Origin: JAKAGZ01 sp963748105
GTDB lineage: Bacteria > Bacteroidota > Ignavibacteria > Ignavibacteriales > Ignavibacteriaceae
DNA: 64,000 bases
Reading direction: 5' to 3'
NCBI GenBank assembly: GCA_963748105.1
Contig: CAVVHP010000002.1
Location: 1-64,000, forward strand
A program made the translations under genes and the position numbers. Position 1 is the first letter of the stretch. Each line of letters begins with the position of its first letter. Below the pieces are notes generated by a model. That model was given only the letters and a program-made list of their open reading frames with translations. It made no database searches and was not told the origin of the DNA. Below are positions 56,445 through 64,000 of the stretch, one piece after another.

Positions 56445-58259
56445 ATGACTAAATTTTTCATTTGCGCAATTTTTTCCATCCTGCTGATCGGATGTTCCAC
56501 TCAAAAAGAAATTACTAAAACCGAAAATAATTCCGGTGTAAATACTTATGATAAATCATCAACCGGGAATGATTCAACGTCAACAGATATAACTGATGAT
56601 GCAATGGACCATTTTATAGATGGTGCTATTAACGATGCAAAAGGTGATTACGCTTCCGCTATTTTAGATTATCAGGATGCGCTAAGGCTCGATCCAAAAC
56701 CCGGGGTTTATTTTGCTCTTGCAAAAAGTTATTTCAGGTTGAATAAATATCCGCGCGCGCTTCAAAATTGTAAAAAAGCAATTTCACTGGACAGTACCGA
56801 ACTTGAATACCAGGATTTATTGGCCGATATTTTTTCAGAAGCCAGCCAGTTTGATTCCGCAGCTGTAGTCCTTGAAGGAATTATAAAAGTAGATTCAAAC
56901 AGGGTACAATCCTATTATAAACTTGCACGGATTTATGAAAATTCAAAGCCGCTTCAGGCCATTAAAATTTATAACAAACTTACTTCCATAATTGGCCCCG
57001 ATTGGAATGTGTTAATCCGTGTTGCAGAATTAAATGAAAAACTTGGGCAAACAGATCAGGCTGCTGATGCTTTAAAAAAACTACTCACAATTGATCCAAG
57101 CAATTCTAATATTCAAAAACTACTTGCCCATCTATACCTGAAAGCAAAAAGATACGATGAGGCTTTAAAAGTTGTTAATGATATTATTCAGTTTACTCCG
57201 GAAGATCCCGGTGCCCGGCAGTTAAAAGCTCAGATTTACATGGATCAAAATGATTGGAAATCTGCTGCAAAAGAATTTGCTGTTGTTCTGAATCAACCCG
57301 ATGTTAAATTTGACAATAAAGTTCAGATTGGGATAATGTATTTTAATCAGTCGTTAAAAGACAGTACTCTTATTCCGATCACAGAAAAATTCTTTAAAGA
57401 TATTGATAAAGACTCAACAGACTGGCAGATTAAAATGTATCTTGGGGCAATTTCATATTCTGAAGGAAAAGATTCAGTTGCTGAAAAATATTTTAAGGAA
57501 GTGACAGAACTTGCAAGATGGAATGCTAATGGATGGATTCGGCTTGGCGGAATTTATTTTGATAATCAAAAATATGCCGAAGCAGAAAAATTAATGAGGG
57601 AGGCAATTGTAAATTTCCCGCAGGATTTTACAATCAATCTTATTATGGGGCTTGCTCTTAGTCAGCAGGGAAAAAATACAGAAGCAAAACCCTATCTGAA
57701 AAAAGCTGTGGATATTAATCCTGGTGACCTGAACGCTTTATCCGGTTATGCTTTTGTTTTAAGCCAGGTAAATGAAAATGAAGATGCGGTAAAATATTTA
57801 AACAAAGCGCTGGCTCTTTCGCCCGACAATGTTAATCTGCTCGGGACTCTTGGGCTGGTTTATAATAATATGCACAATGATGCGAAGAGTGACAGTATTT
57901 ATCAAAAGGCACTGGATATTGATTCTACAAATGCGCTTGTTAACAACAATTTTGCATATGCTTTGTCAGAACGGGGGATCCGCCTTGATGACGCGTTGCG
58001 GATGATTAAAATTGCAATTGCAGCCGATTCTACAAATTCCTCCTATCTTGATACAATGGGCTGGGTTTATTTTAAGCTAAAAAAATATGATCTTGCGAAG
58101 GAATATATTAAAAAAGCTTTAGATTCTGGTGGTGAAAGTGCAACCACACTTGAACACCTGGGAGATATCGAATTTAAGATGGGAAATAAAAAAGAAGCCA
58201 AAGCCCTCTGGCAAAAAGCATATAAACTTGATACTTCAAATACTGAATCTGAAATCTAA
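56445..58259 (+). CDS. TPR-repeat lipoprotein
   Basis: A 604-residue envelope lipoprotein. The lipobox is LLIGC, near residue 17. About a dozen tetratricopeptide repeats fill the rest, for example DYASAILDYQDALRLDPKP, YPRALQNCKKAISLDS and DAVKYLNKALALSPDN. TPR arrays bind other proteins, so it is probably an assembly scaffold. It is followed, 18 bases later, by a DUF4292 lipoprotein and then an EnvC-like protein; this trio recurs in Bacteroidota and suggests a joint envelope role. Confidence 0.85.
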   Translation: MTKFFICAIFSILLIGCSTQKEITKTENNSGVNTYDKSSTGNDSTSTDITDDAMDHFIDGAINDAKGDYASAILDYQDALRLDPKPGVYFALAKSYFRLNKYPRALQNCKKAISLDSTELEYQDLLADIFSEASQFDSAAVVLEGIIKVDSNRVQSYYKLARIYENSKPLQAIKIYNKLTSIIGPDWNVLIRVAELNEKLGQTDQAADALKKLLTIDPSNSNIQKLLAHLYLKAKRYDEALKVVNDIIQFTPEDPGARQLKAQIYMDQNDWKSAAKEFAVVLNQPDVKFDNKVQIGIMYFNQSLKDSTLIPITEKFFKDIDKDSTDWQIKMYLGAISYSEGKDSVAEKYFKEVTELARWNANGWIRLGGIYFDNQKYAEAEKLMREAIVNFPQDFTINLIMGLALSQQGKNTEAKPYLKKAVDINPGDLNALSGYAFVLSQVNENEDAVKYLNKALALSPDNVNLLGTLGLVYNNMHNDAKSDSIYQKALDIDSTNALVNNNFAYALSERGIRLDDALRMIKIAIAADSTNSSYLDTMGWVYFKLKKYDLAKEYIKKALDSGGESATTLEHLGDIEFKMGNKKEAKALWQKAYKLDTSNTESEI

Positions 58260-58277
58260 AATTGAAAAAGGTGCAAT

Positions 58278-59064
58278 TTGAAAAACATTTCAACCGGAAT
58301 ATTGTTCGTTCTCCTTTACCTGGTAATATCTTTTAATGGATGTGTTCCCTCCAAACCGACCGAGGAAACAGAAATTCTTCCATCAGAAAGATTGATTAGT
58401 AAACTTGAAGCGAACAGAAGAAAAATTTCTAGTTTTGAGGGATCAGGTACTATCACAGTAAAATCAAGAGAACTAAATACGAGCGCCACTTTTAAAGTTA
58501 CTCTAATCAAACCGGATTCAATATCCTTAACAATAATGGGTCCGTTTGGAATTGAACTTGGCACAATCTCTTGTTACAAAGGATGAATTTAAGTTTTACG
58601 ACGCACTTCAAAATACAGTATATGAAGGTGAAACAAGCGAAGATGTACTGAAAAATATTTTCAGAATTGACCTTTCTTTTAGCGATATGATGGATGCATT
58701 TATTGGTTCTGTAAATTTGACAAAACATCTTTATAAACAACCCACGAAGTACCTGGTAGACGGTGATCAGTATGTCTTAACATATGTTGACTCATCAAAT
58801 GGAGAAATAACCAATTATAAAGTGGATGTTAAAAAACTCGGTATAACTGACTATCAACTGAGCAAAAATGGAAATGTAATACTGGATGGTAAATACTCTA
58901 ATTTTAATGATGTAGAAAATGTCGCAGTACCTTACAGTATTGAAGTCAGAAACAGGAGGGAAAATCAGCTTGTAACAATAGAATACAAGCGTATCAGAGC
59001 AAATAATCAAAATGTCTCAATAGATTTTAAACTTCCCGGTGATGCAACAGTAATTAAATGGTAA
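58278..59064 (+). CDS. DUF4292 lipoprotein, frameshifted
   Basis: An envelope lipoprotein of about 261 residues with a fold like LolA/LolB-type lipid-binding proteins, as described for DUF4292. The lipobox is SFNGC. A beta-rich N-terminal half (SSFEGSGTITVKS, TIMGPFGIELGT) is read in one frame, and the rest (SLVTKDEFKFYDAL and on to DFKLPGDATVIKW) in the next. One extra A at 58565-58566 separates them. The start is a TTG. It follows the TPR gene by 18 bases and overlaps the EnvC-like gene by seven. Confidence 0.78.
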
Positions 59065-60305
59065 AAACAAGATTTACTTATTTAATAACGATAATTGTTT
59101 TTTTAGCAGGCCCATTTGCTTTTCCACAGCAGAAAAAAATAGAGGAGAAAAAGAATGAGCTTACTGAGATTAAAAAACAGATTAATGACCTGGAAAGAAA
59201 AGTAAATCAGAAAACCCGCAAAGAAAAATCCACCTACTCAACTCTCGCAAACTATAACCAGCAAAACTTCCTGCTAAATAGACTAATTAATAAGCTTAAA
59301 AAGGAAGAAAGACAAAAAGAAAATGAAATTGCAAAAAGTAAAAGTGAGATCTCTTCACTTGAGAAAGAAATTAAAATATTGAAAGAAAATTATTCGAAAT
59401 ATGTGGTCTCGATTTATAAATACGGAACACCTGAAGAATTGGAAATGCTGATAAATTCTAAATCGTTTCAACAAGCACTCCTGCGTTTTAAATACCTTCA
59501 AAAGTTCACGGAAAGAAGAAAGTCTGATCTGGAGAATCTAAAAACGAGCATTGCAAAACTAAACAAATTAAAAGCCCGTCTTGAAAAAGAAAAAAGTGAG
59601 AAAAAACGTCTTGCAAAAGAAAAAGAAGCCGAAGAAAAGGATCTTTCTGCCAAAATGAAGGAGAGCAATAAAATTCTTGCAGCAATAAAACACGATAAAC
59701 GGGAATTAAAAAACGAAATAGATGCAAAGAAAGGCGCTGAAGATAAAATTAAAAATTTGATTGCAAAGTTAATTGATGAACAAAAAAGAAGAGAAGAAGC
59801 TGCCCGGCTGGCAAGCGCTAACTCAAATAAAGAAAAAAATAATGAGTCAATTTCAAATGAAAGTAGTTATGATGTTGATCTCTCAACAAATAATTTTTCA
59901 TCTTTTTCAGCGTTAAAAGGAAAACTTAACTGGCCAGTACGTAAAGCTACTATTATTAGAAAGTTTGGGCAGAACAAAAATAAAAAACTAAATACCGTAA
60001 CATTAAATTACGGTGTTGATATGAAAGTGTATAATGACATGGACGTAAAAGCAGTTGCAGATGGAGTTGTCTCTGCAATTGACTGGATCCCTGGTTACGG
60101 AAGTGTTGTGATTGTTACTCACAAAGGCGATTACAGAACAGTTTATAGCCATCTCGGGGATATTTTTGTGAATGAAGGGGATAAGCTAAAAACCGGTAGC
60201 CTGATAGGAAAAGTTGGTGAGAGTCTCGAAGGAAATATTCTTCATTTTGAAATTTGGAATGCGCGCGATCACAAAAACCCTTCAGTCTGGCTTGCAAAAA
60301 AATAG
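59058..60305 (+). CDS. EnvC-like protein: coiled coil plus degenerate LytM domain
   Basis: A 415-residue exported protein. After the signal peptide, a long coiled coil (about 25-250) leads to a C-terminal LytM/M23 domain. In active M23 enzymes zinc is held by HxxxD and HxH. Here the first motif reads NYGVD (His replaced by Asn) and the last reads ILHFE (the first His replaced by Ile), so the zinc site is incomplete. That matches EnvC/NlpD, which activate cell-division amidases rather than cutting peptidoglycan themselves. It overlaps the DUF4292 gene by seven bases. The amidase partner is not in the window. Confidence 0.88.
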   Translation: MVKTRFTYLITIIVFLAGPFAFPQQKKIEEKKNELTEIKKQINDLERKVNQKTRKEKSTYSTLANYNQQNFLLNRLINKLKKEERQKENEIAKSKSEISSLEKEIKILKENYSKYVVSIYKYGTPEELEMLINSKSFQQALLRFKYLQKFTERRKSDLENLKTSIAKLNKLKARLEKEKSEKKRLAKEKEAEEKDLSAKMKESNKILAAIKHDKRELKNEIDAKKGAEDKIKNLIAKLIDEQKRREEAARLASANSNKEKNNESISNESSYDVDLSTNNFSSFSALKGKLNWPVRKATIIRKFGQNKNKKLNTVTLNYGVDMKVYNDMDVKAVADGVVSAIDWIPGYGSVVIVTHKGDYRTVYSHLGDIFVNEGDKLKTGSLIGKVGESLEGNILHFEIWNARDHKNPSVWLAKK

Positions 60306-60376
60306 ATCTTCTTGTTTAATGCACAAAACTAATCTTATATCTTAAAACATTAATAATACGTAAGGCCGAAAAAGGT

Positions 60377-60393
60377 CGGACAATAATTGTCCG
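60377..60393 (+). terminator. Short hairpin downstream of the EnvC-like gene
   Basis: CGGACAA (60377-60383) pairs with TTGTCCG (60387-60393) around a three-base loop, followed by GTTTAA. Only three T follow, so it is a weak terminator candidate. Confidence 0.35.
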
Positions 60394-60557
60394 GTTTAAT
60401 CGATAATTCTGATATTTAGGTGAAAACATTAATATTCTTCGGAATTATACTGGTATAACCGAATAATATATTAATTATTGTGTCGTTTTTAGTCAATTTT
60501 ATTTAAATATTTTATAACTTTGTAAGTAACATTTTGATCACTTTTAACTGAGAAATT

Positions 60558-62171
60558 ATGAAAAAGTTATTATTACTGGGAGCTGAGGCAATTGCTCAGG
60601 GCGCAATTGACGGTGGGATGTCGGGTGTTTATGCTTATCCCGGAACACCATCAACTGAAATTACAGAATATGTTCAGAAATCTAAATCAGCGGCTGAGAA
60701 AAAAATACACAGTAACTGGTCGGCAAATGAAAAAACAGCAATGGAAACTGCGCTTGGTATGTCTTATGCCGGGAAACGTGCCATGGTTTGTATGAAACAC
60801 GTAGGACTAAATGTAGCTGCCGATGCTTTTATTAATTCGGCTATTACTGGTGTAAACGGCGGACTTATAGTTACGGTGGCCGACGATCCTTCGATGCATT
60901 CATCACAGAACGAACAGGACTCAAGGTTTTACGGCAAGTTCGCGATGATCCCGGTTTTTGAACCGGTCAATCAGCAGGAAGCATATGATATGTCGCGCGA
61001 AGGATTTGCACTATCTGAAAAATATAAAATTCCTGTTCTTATAAGAATTACAACAAGACTTTCTCATTCCAGGGCAGGAGTAGAAACTTCAGATGTTCTC
61101 AAGCAAAACACGGTTTCAACTCCATCAGATCCTATCCAGTTTGTGCTGCTTCCTTCGAACGCAAGAAAGAGATACAAAATACTGCTTGAAAATCAGGCTG
61201 AATTTGAAAAACTGTCAGAAGATTCTGTTTACAACAAATACTATGAAGGAAAGGATAAATCGCTCGGTATTATTGCCTGCGGAATAAGCTATAATTACCT
61301 GATGGAAAATTTCAAGGACAGGGAATGTGATTACCCGGTTTTACAGATCGGGCACTATCCCGTTCCGAAAAAGAAAATTGAAAGGCTTGTTGACGAATGC
61401 GATGAAATTCTGATGCTCGAAGAAGGTTACCCGATGGTAGAGGAACAGTTTAGAGGACTGCTGAACCGTGGTAAGAAAATTAAAGGACGTCTGGATGGAA
61501 CTGTTCCGAGAGATGGGGAATTAAATCCGAATATAGTTGCCGCTGCTTTAGGTTATGAAAAAACTACAGGACTGGCTATACCATCTTTGGTTGCAAATCG
61601 TCCTCCAGAGCTGTGCAATGGCTGCAGCCACAGAGATATTTTTAATTCCCTTAATGAGTCGATGAAAGAATACGGCAAAATGAGAGTGTTCTCTGATATT
61701 GGTTGTTATACGCTTGGTGCTCTTCCTCCATTTAACGCCATCAATTCGTGTGTGGATATGGGAGCTTCTATAACAATGGCAAAAGGGGCGGCAGACGCGG
61801 GTCTTGTTCCGTCGGTTGCCGTAATCGGCGATTCAACTTTTGCACATTCCGGTATTACAGGACTGCTTGATGCTGTAAATGAAAACACTCCTATTACGGT
61901 AATTATTGCAGATAATTCAACTACTGGTATGACGGGAGGACAGGATTCCTCTGCTTACGGAAAAATTGAATCAATATGCAAAGGAATTGGTGTGGACCCG
62001 GACCATATTAAAAAATTACTGCCGGTTCCTAAAAAGCACAATGAAATGGTTGACGTTATTAAAGAAGAACTAAAGTATAACGGAGTTTCTGTTATTATAG
62101 CTGAAAGAGAATGTATCCAAACAGCAACAAGAAAAAAGAAAGTAATAAAGACAGAAACAATAAATGTCTAA
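60558..62171 (+). CDS. iorA: Indolepyruvate:ferredoxin oxidoreductase, alpha subunit
   Basis: A thiamine diphosphate enzyme that oxidises aryl pyruvates from amino-acid breakdown to acyl-CoA and reduces ferredoxin. The 537 residues show the N-terminal pyrimidine domain (EAIAQGAIDGGM, YPGTPSTEI), the central domain, and the ThDP domain with NGCSHRDIF and GDSTFAHSGITGLLDAV. IorA in many species has two [4Fe-4S] sites at the C-terminus; here the chain ends at VIIAERECI followed by a basic tail with no CxxCxxC, so the cluster domain is absent. It is 31 bases upstream of iorB. Confidence 0.9.
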   Translation: MKKLLLLGAEAIAQGAIDGGMSGVYAYPGTPSTEITEYVQKSKSAAEKKIHSNWSANEKTAMETALGMSYAGKRAMVCMKHVGLNVAADAFINSAITGVNGGLIVTVADDPSMHSSQNEQDSRFYGKFAMIPVFEPVNQQEAYDMSREGFALSEKYKIPVLIRITTRLSHSRAGVETSDVLKQNTVSTPSDPIQFVLLPSNARKRYKILLENQAEFEKLSEDSVYNKYYEGKDKSLGIIACGISYNYLMENFKDRECDYPVLQIGHYPVPKKKIERLVDECDEILMLEEGYPMVEEQFRGLLNRGKKIKGRLDGTVPRDGELNPNIVAAALGYEKTTGLAIPSLVANRPPELCNGCSHRDIFNSLNESMKEYGKMRVFSDIGCYTLGALPPFNAINSCVDMGASITMAKGAADAGLVPSVAVIGDSTFAHSGITGLLDAVNENTPITVIIADNSTTGMTGGQDSSAYGKIESICKGIGVDPDHIKKLLPVPKKHNEMVDVIKEELKYNGVSVIIAERECIQTATRKKKVIKTETINV

Positions 62172-62202
62172 AATATTTTGAAAATAATTATCTAAGAATA
62201 TT

Positions 62203-62793
62203 ATGAAAACAGATATAATTTTAGCAGGAGTTGGCGGACAGGGGATACTTTCAATTGCTGCTGTTATCGGGATGGCTGCTCTCGAAAATAATTTATTCCT
62301 TAAACAATCAGAAGTACACGGGATGAGCCAGAGGGGCGGTGCCGTGCAATCTCATCTGCGTTTATCAGATAAAGAAATATCTTCTGATTTAATTCCAATG
62401 GGGCAGGCTGATTTGATTATTTCGGTAGAGCCAATGGAATCATTACGTTATTTGCCGAATCTTTCAGGTGAAGGCTGGGTAATTACAAATACAACTCCGT
62501 TTAATAACATCACCGATTATCCTGATATGGATGCTTTAATAAAGGAGATTAATTCTTTGCCGAGACACATTGCACTTGATGCGGATAAAATTGCGAAGGA
62601 AATTAAATCGGCAAATCATCAAATATTGTGGTGCTTGGTGCGGCTTCTCCGTTTCTTAATATAGAAATTGAGAACCTTGAATCCGGGAATTCAGAAAATA
62701 TTCGGAAGAAAGGGAGAGCAGGTAGTAAAGTTAAATATTGATGCTTTACACGCCGGAAGAAAATTTGCGGAAGAGAAGCAATTAGTCAAATAG
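62203..62793 (+). CDS. iorB: Indolepyruvate oxidoreductase, beta subunit, with two compensating frameshifts
   Basis: The gamma-type subunit of 2-oxoacid oxidoreductases, about 196 residues once restored. The N-terminus has DIILAGVGGQGILS and SEVHGMSQRGGAVQSHLR, diagnostic for IorB. As written, the frame ends at 62664. Restoring one base near 62616-62621 gives SANSSNIVVLGAASPFLNIE, and removing one G near 62685-62687 gives LESGIQKIFGRKGEQVVKLN, which then runs to a TAG at 62791. Two nearby indels of opposite sign suggest errors in a short patch. It pairs with iorA upstream. Confidence 0.82.
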
Positions 62794-62842
62794 GCAGATA
62801 AAGAATTTATTAATTGTTTGAGAGGACTTTCTTAAAAAGTTA

Positions 62843-63277
62843 TTACGATTTTTTCTCAAAGACATTTTGTTCTTTTATTACAACATAACTTTTTCTCTCA
62901 TAAAAACGGCGGGCATCAATTCTCGATGTTTTGCTTCTGACACGAATTTTCCTAAGAGCATTTTCTCTTGCTCAGTTCTCAGAGGCTTTAACAAGTTCTT
63001 TTCCTATTCCCTTATTTCTGAATTCTTCTTTAACTACAAGTCCACAGATTTCCGCAAAAGAATCGGATTCGAGTCGTAATGCAGCAAAAACGTGAATCCA
63101 GCCTGTAATTGTTTTATCTTCCACAGAAACAAAAATTGTATCTGAAGCTGAGCTTAGTATTTTATTAAGTCTGCTAGTCACATCCTTTTCAGAAGAAGGG
63201 TAGCCGAGTTTCTGGCAATGACTTTTTATTACTGGAGAATCTGCTGATTCAGCTGATCGGATATTAAATTTATTCAT
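62843..63277 (-). pseudogene. GNAT acetyltransferase with in-frame TGA
   Basis: An N-acetyltransferase fold of 144 codons. The acetyl-CoA loop is VVKEEFRNKGIGKELV. The frame stops at a TGA (62972-62974) inside KASEN-ARENALRKIRVRSK. The same frame continues with SRIDARRFYERKSYVVIKEQNVFEK to a TAA at 62843, matching the C-terminal part of the family, where a tryptophan is usual at the stop site. So a single TGG-to-TGA change truncates it. The substrate is unknown. It converges on iorB. Confidence 0.75.
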
Positions 63278-63434
63278 TTTGATGAATTAAATTGTAAATA
63301 TATATTTGAGAGCAACTACTGGAAAATAGTTCTATTTTTAATATTAAAAAAGCAAATATATAAAGAGTTAAATAATTAAAAATTTCTTATTAACTGTTAG
63401 TCTTATTTAATTGTGAAATTACTGGTCTTAATTA

Positions 63435-64000
63435 TTGGTTAATACTTATTCTATAAAGAGGTTATTCAAAAAAGGGCAATATGTATTCTACAATGCTCTT
63501 TTAGAAAAAGTTACATTTTTTGTGTTATTTGCGTTTCTTGCCAGGAACCTACCAAAAGATATTTATGGAAATGTAATTCTTGTTTTTACTTTCTCATCTA
63601 TTATTTATTCTTTTGTGGAATTAGGCTTAAGCAGCTATTTCCAGAGAGAAGTATCGTTTAAAGATAATATGACTGATTTAAAAATTGATCAGGCATTTTA
63701 CTTGAAAATAATTTCGCTCATTATCTATTTGGTGATAAATCTCGGCTATTTACTGCCGAATGTAAAAATAAGCCTTGTTGCAATTATTTTGATTGCAACT
63801 TCGATATTCATAATAAATCTCAATTCTTTTATAACTAGTATTTTTTATGGCCTATCAAATTATAGGACACCATCTAAAGTCTTATTAATATCCAGAATTG
63901 TTTTTATTGTTATTTTCATATCATTTTTGCTATTTAATCCTGTCTTGGAATTATTAATCTCCGCTCTGTTTATAAGTTCAATTTGCCAGAGCTATTTCAA
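63435..64000 (+). CDS. Polysaccharide flippase (Wzx/MATE-like), 3' partial
   Basis: The first 188 residues of a polytopic membrane protein of the oligosaccharide flippase family, which moves lipid-linked sugar units across the inner membrane. KGQYVFYNALLEKVTFFVLF and ELGLSSYFQREVS are typical of its first helices. The frame is open from a TTG at 63435 (the nearest upstream stop is at 63429) to the window end. I see no clear ribosome site and no ATG before MTDLKI, so the start is uncertain. It probably opens a surface-polysaccharide locus to the right. Confidence 0.75.
   Translation, partial: MVNTYSIKRLFKKGQYVFYNALLEKVTFFVLFAFLARNLPKDIYGNVILVFTFSSIIYSFVELGLSSYFQREVSFKDNMTDLKIDQAFYLKIISLIIYLVINLGYLLPNVKISLVAIILIATSIFIINLNSFITSIFYGLSNYRTPSKVLLISRIVFIVIFISFLLFNPVLELLISALFISSICQSYF

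Overview
The window looks like the chromosome of an Ignavibacteria-type member of the Bacteroidota/Chlorobi group. The evidence is a secreted protein with a type IX secretion (Por) C-terminal sorting domain of the NFPNPFNPST kind, a short Bacteroidota-style primary sigma factor, a bacillithiol-linked YtxJ protein, the TPR lipoprotein / DUF4292 / EnvC string, and a large multiheme cytochrome locus beside menaquinone genes. The lineage is inferred; no rRNA gene is present. I found no tRNA, rRNA, CRISPR array, insertion sequence or prophage.

Layout. 1-5.1 kb: DEAD-box helicase (cut by the window edge), dipeptidyl peptidase IV, a four-helix-bundle (23S IVP-like) gene inside an 18-bp inverted repeat, and rpoD. 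5.3-15.1 kb: a small membrane protein, a POT-family transporter, a T9SS-exported protein, a secreted alpha/beta hydrolase, a trypsin-fold lipoprotein, YtxJ and a ClC channel. 15.2-27 kb: a DUF2339 protein, then a minus-strand respiratory locus of seven genes with 50 c-type heme motifs: a CbcL-like cytochrome c/b fusion, a 19-heme cytochrome, a diheme cytochrome b, an ImcH-like NapC-family heptaheme protein, a Rieske protein, a b6f-type cytochrome b and an 11-heme cytochrome. Hairpins divide it into three blocks. All three blocks look like routes from menaquinol to periplasmic c-type cytochromes. 27-32.3 kb: ParA-type ATPase, UspA, a stand-alone receiver, a sigma54 activator and its PAS histidine kinase. 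32.7-32.92 kb: a candidate plus-strand structured RNA with its own terminator. 32.9-36.2 kb: asd-thrB-thrC. 36.3-41 kb: a nitrilase-family amidase, a small ABM-like protein, katG and a peroxiredoxin. 41.2-49.9 kb: menF-menD-menH-menB-menA-menC-menE, with a convergent hot-dog thioesterase. This supplies the quinone that the cytochrome locus would oxidise. 50-56.3 kb: rsgA, a FadL-like porin, two related Tyr/Asn-rich lipoproteins, an outer-membrane protein, an anchored small protein and an ATP-grasp enzyme. 56.4-64 kb: TPR lipoprotein, DUF4292 lipoprotein, EnvC-like protein, iorA-iorB, a broken GNAT gene and the start of a polysaccharide flippase.

Sequence quality. Six genes (helicase, POT transporter, T9SS protein, ATP-grasp, DUF4292, iorB) carry single-base indels that break otherwise intact frames. 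One GNAT gene has an in-frame TGA where a tryptophan is expected. Nearly all the indels are one-base gains, so residual assembly error is more likely than mass decay. I describe the restored genes and mark where each break lies.
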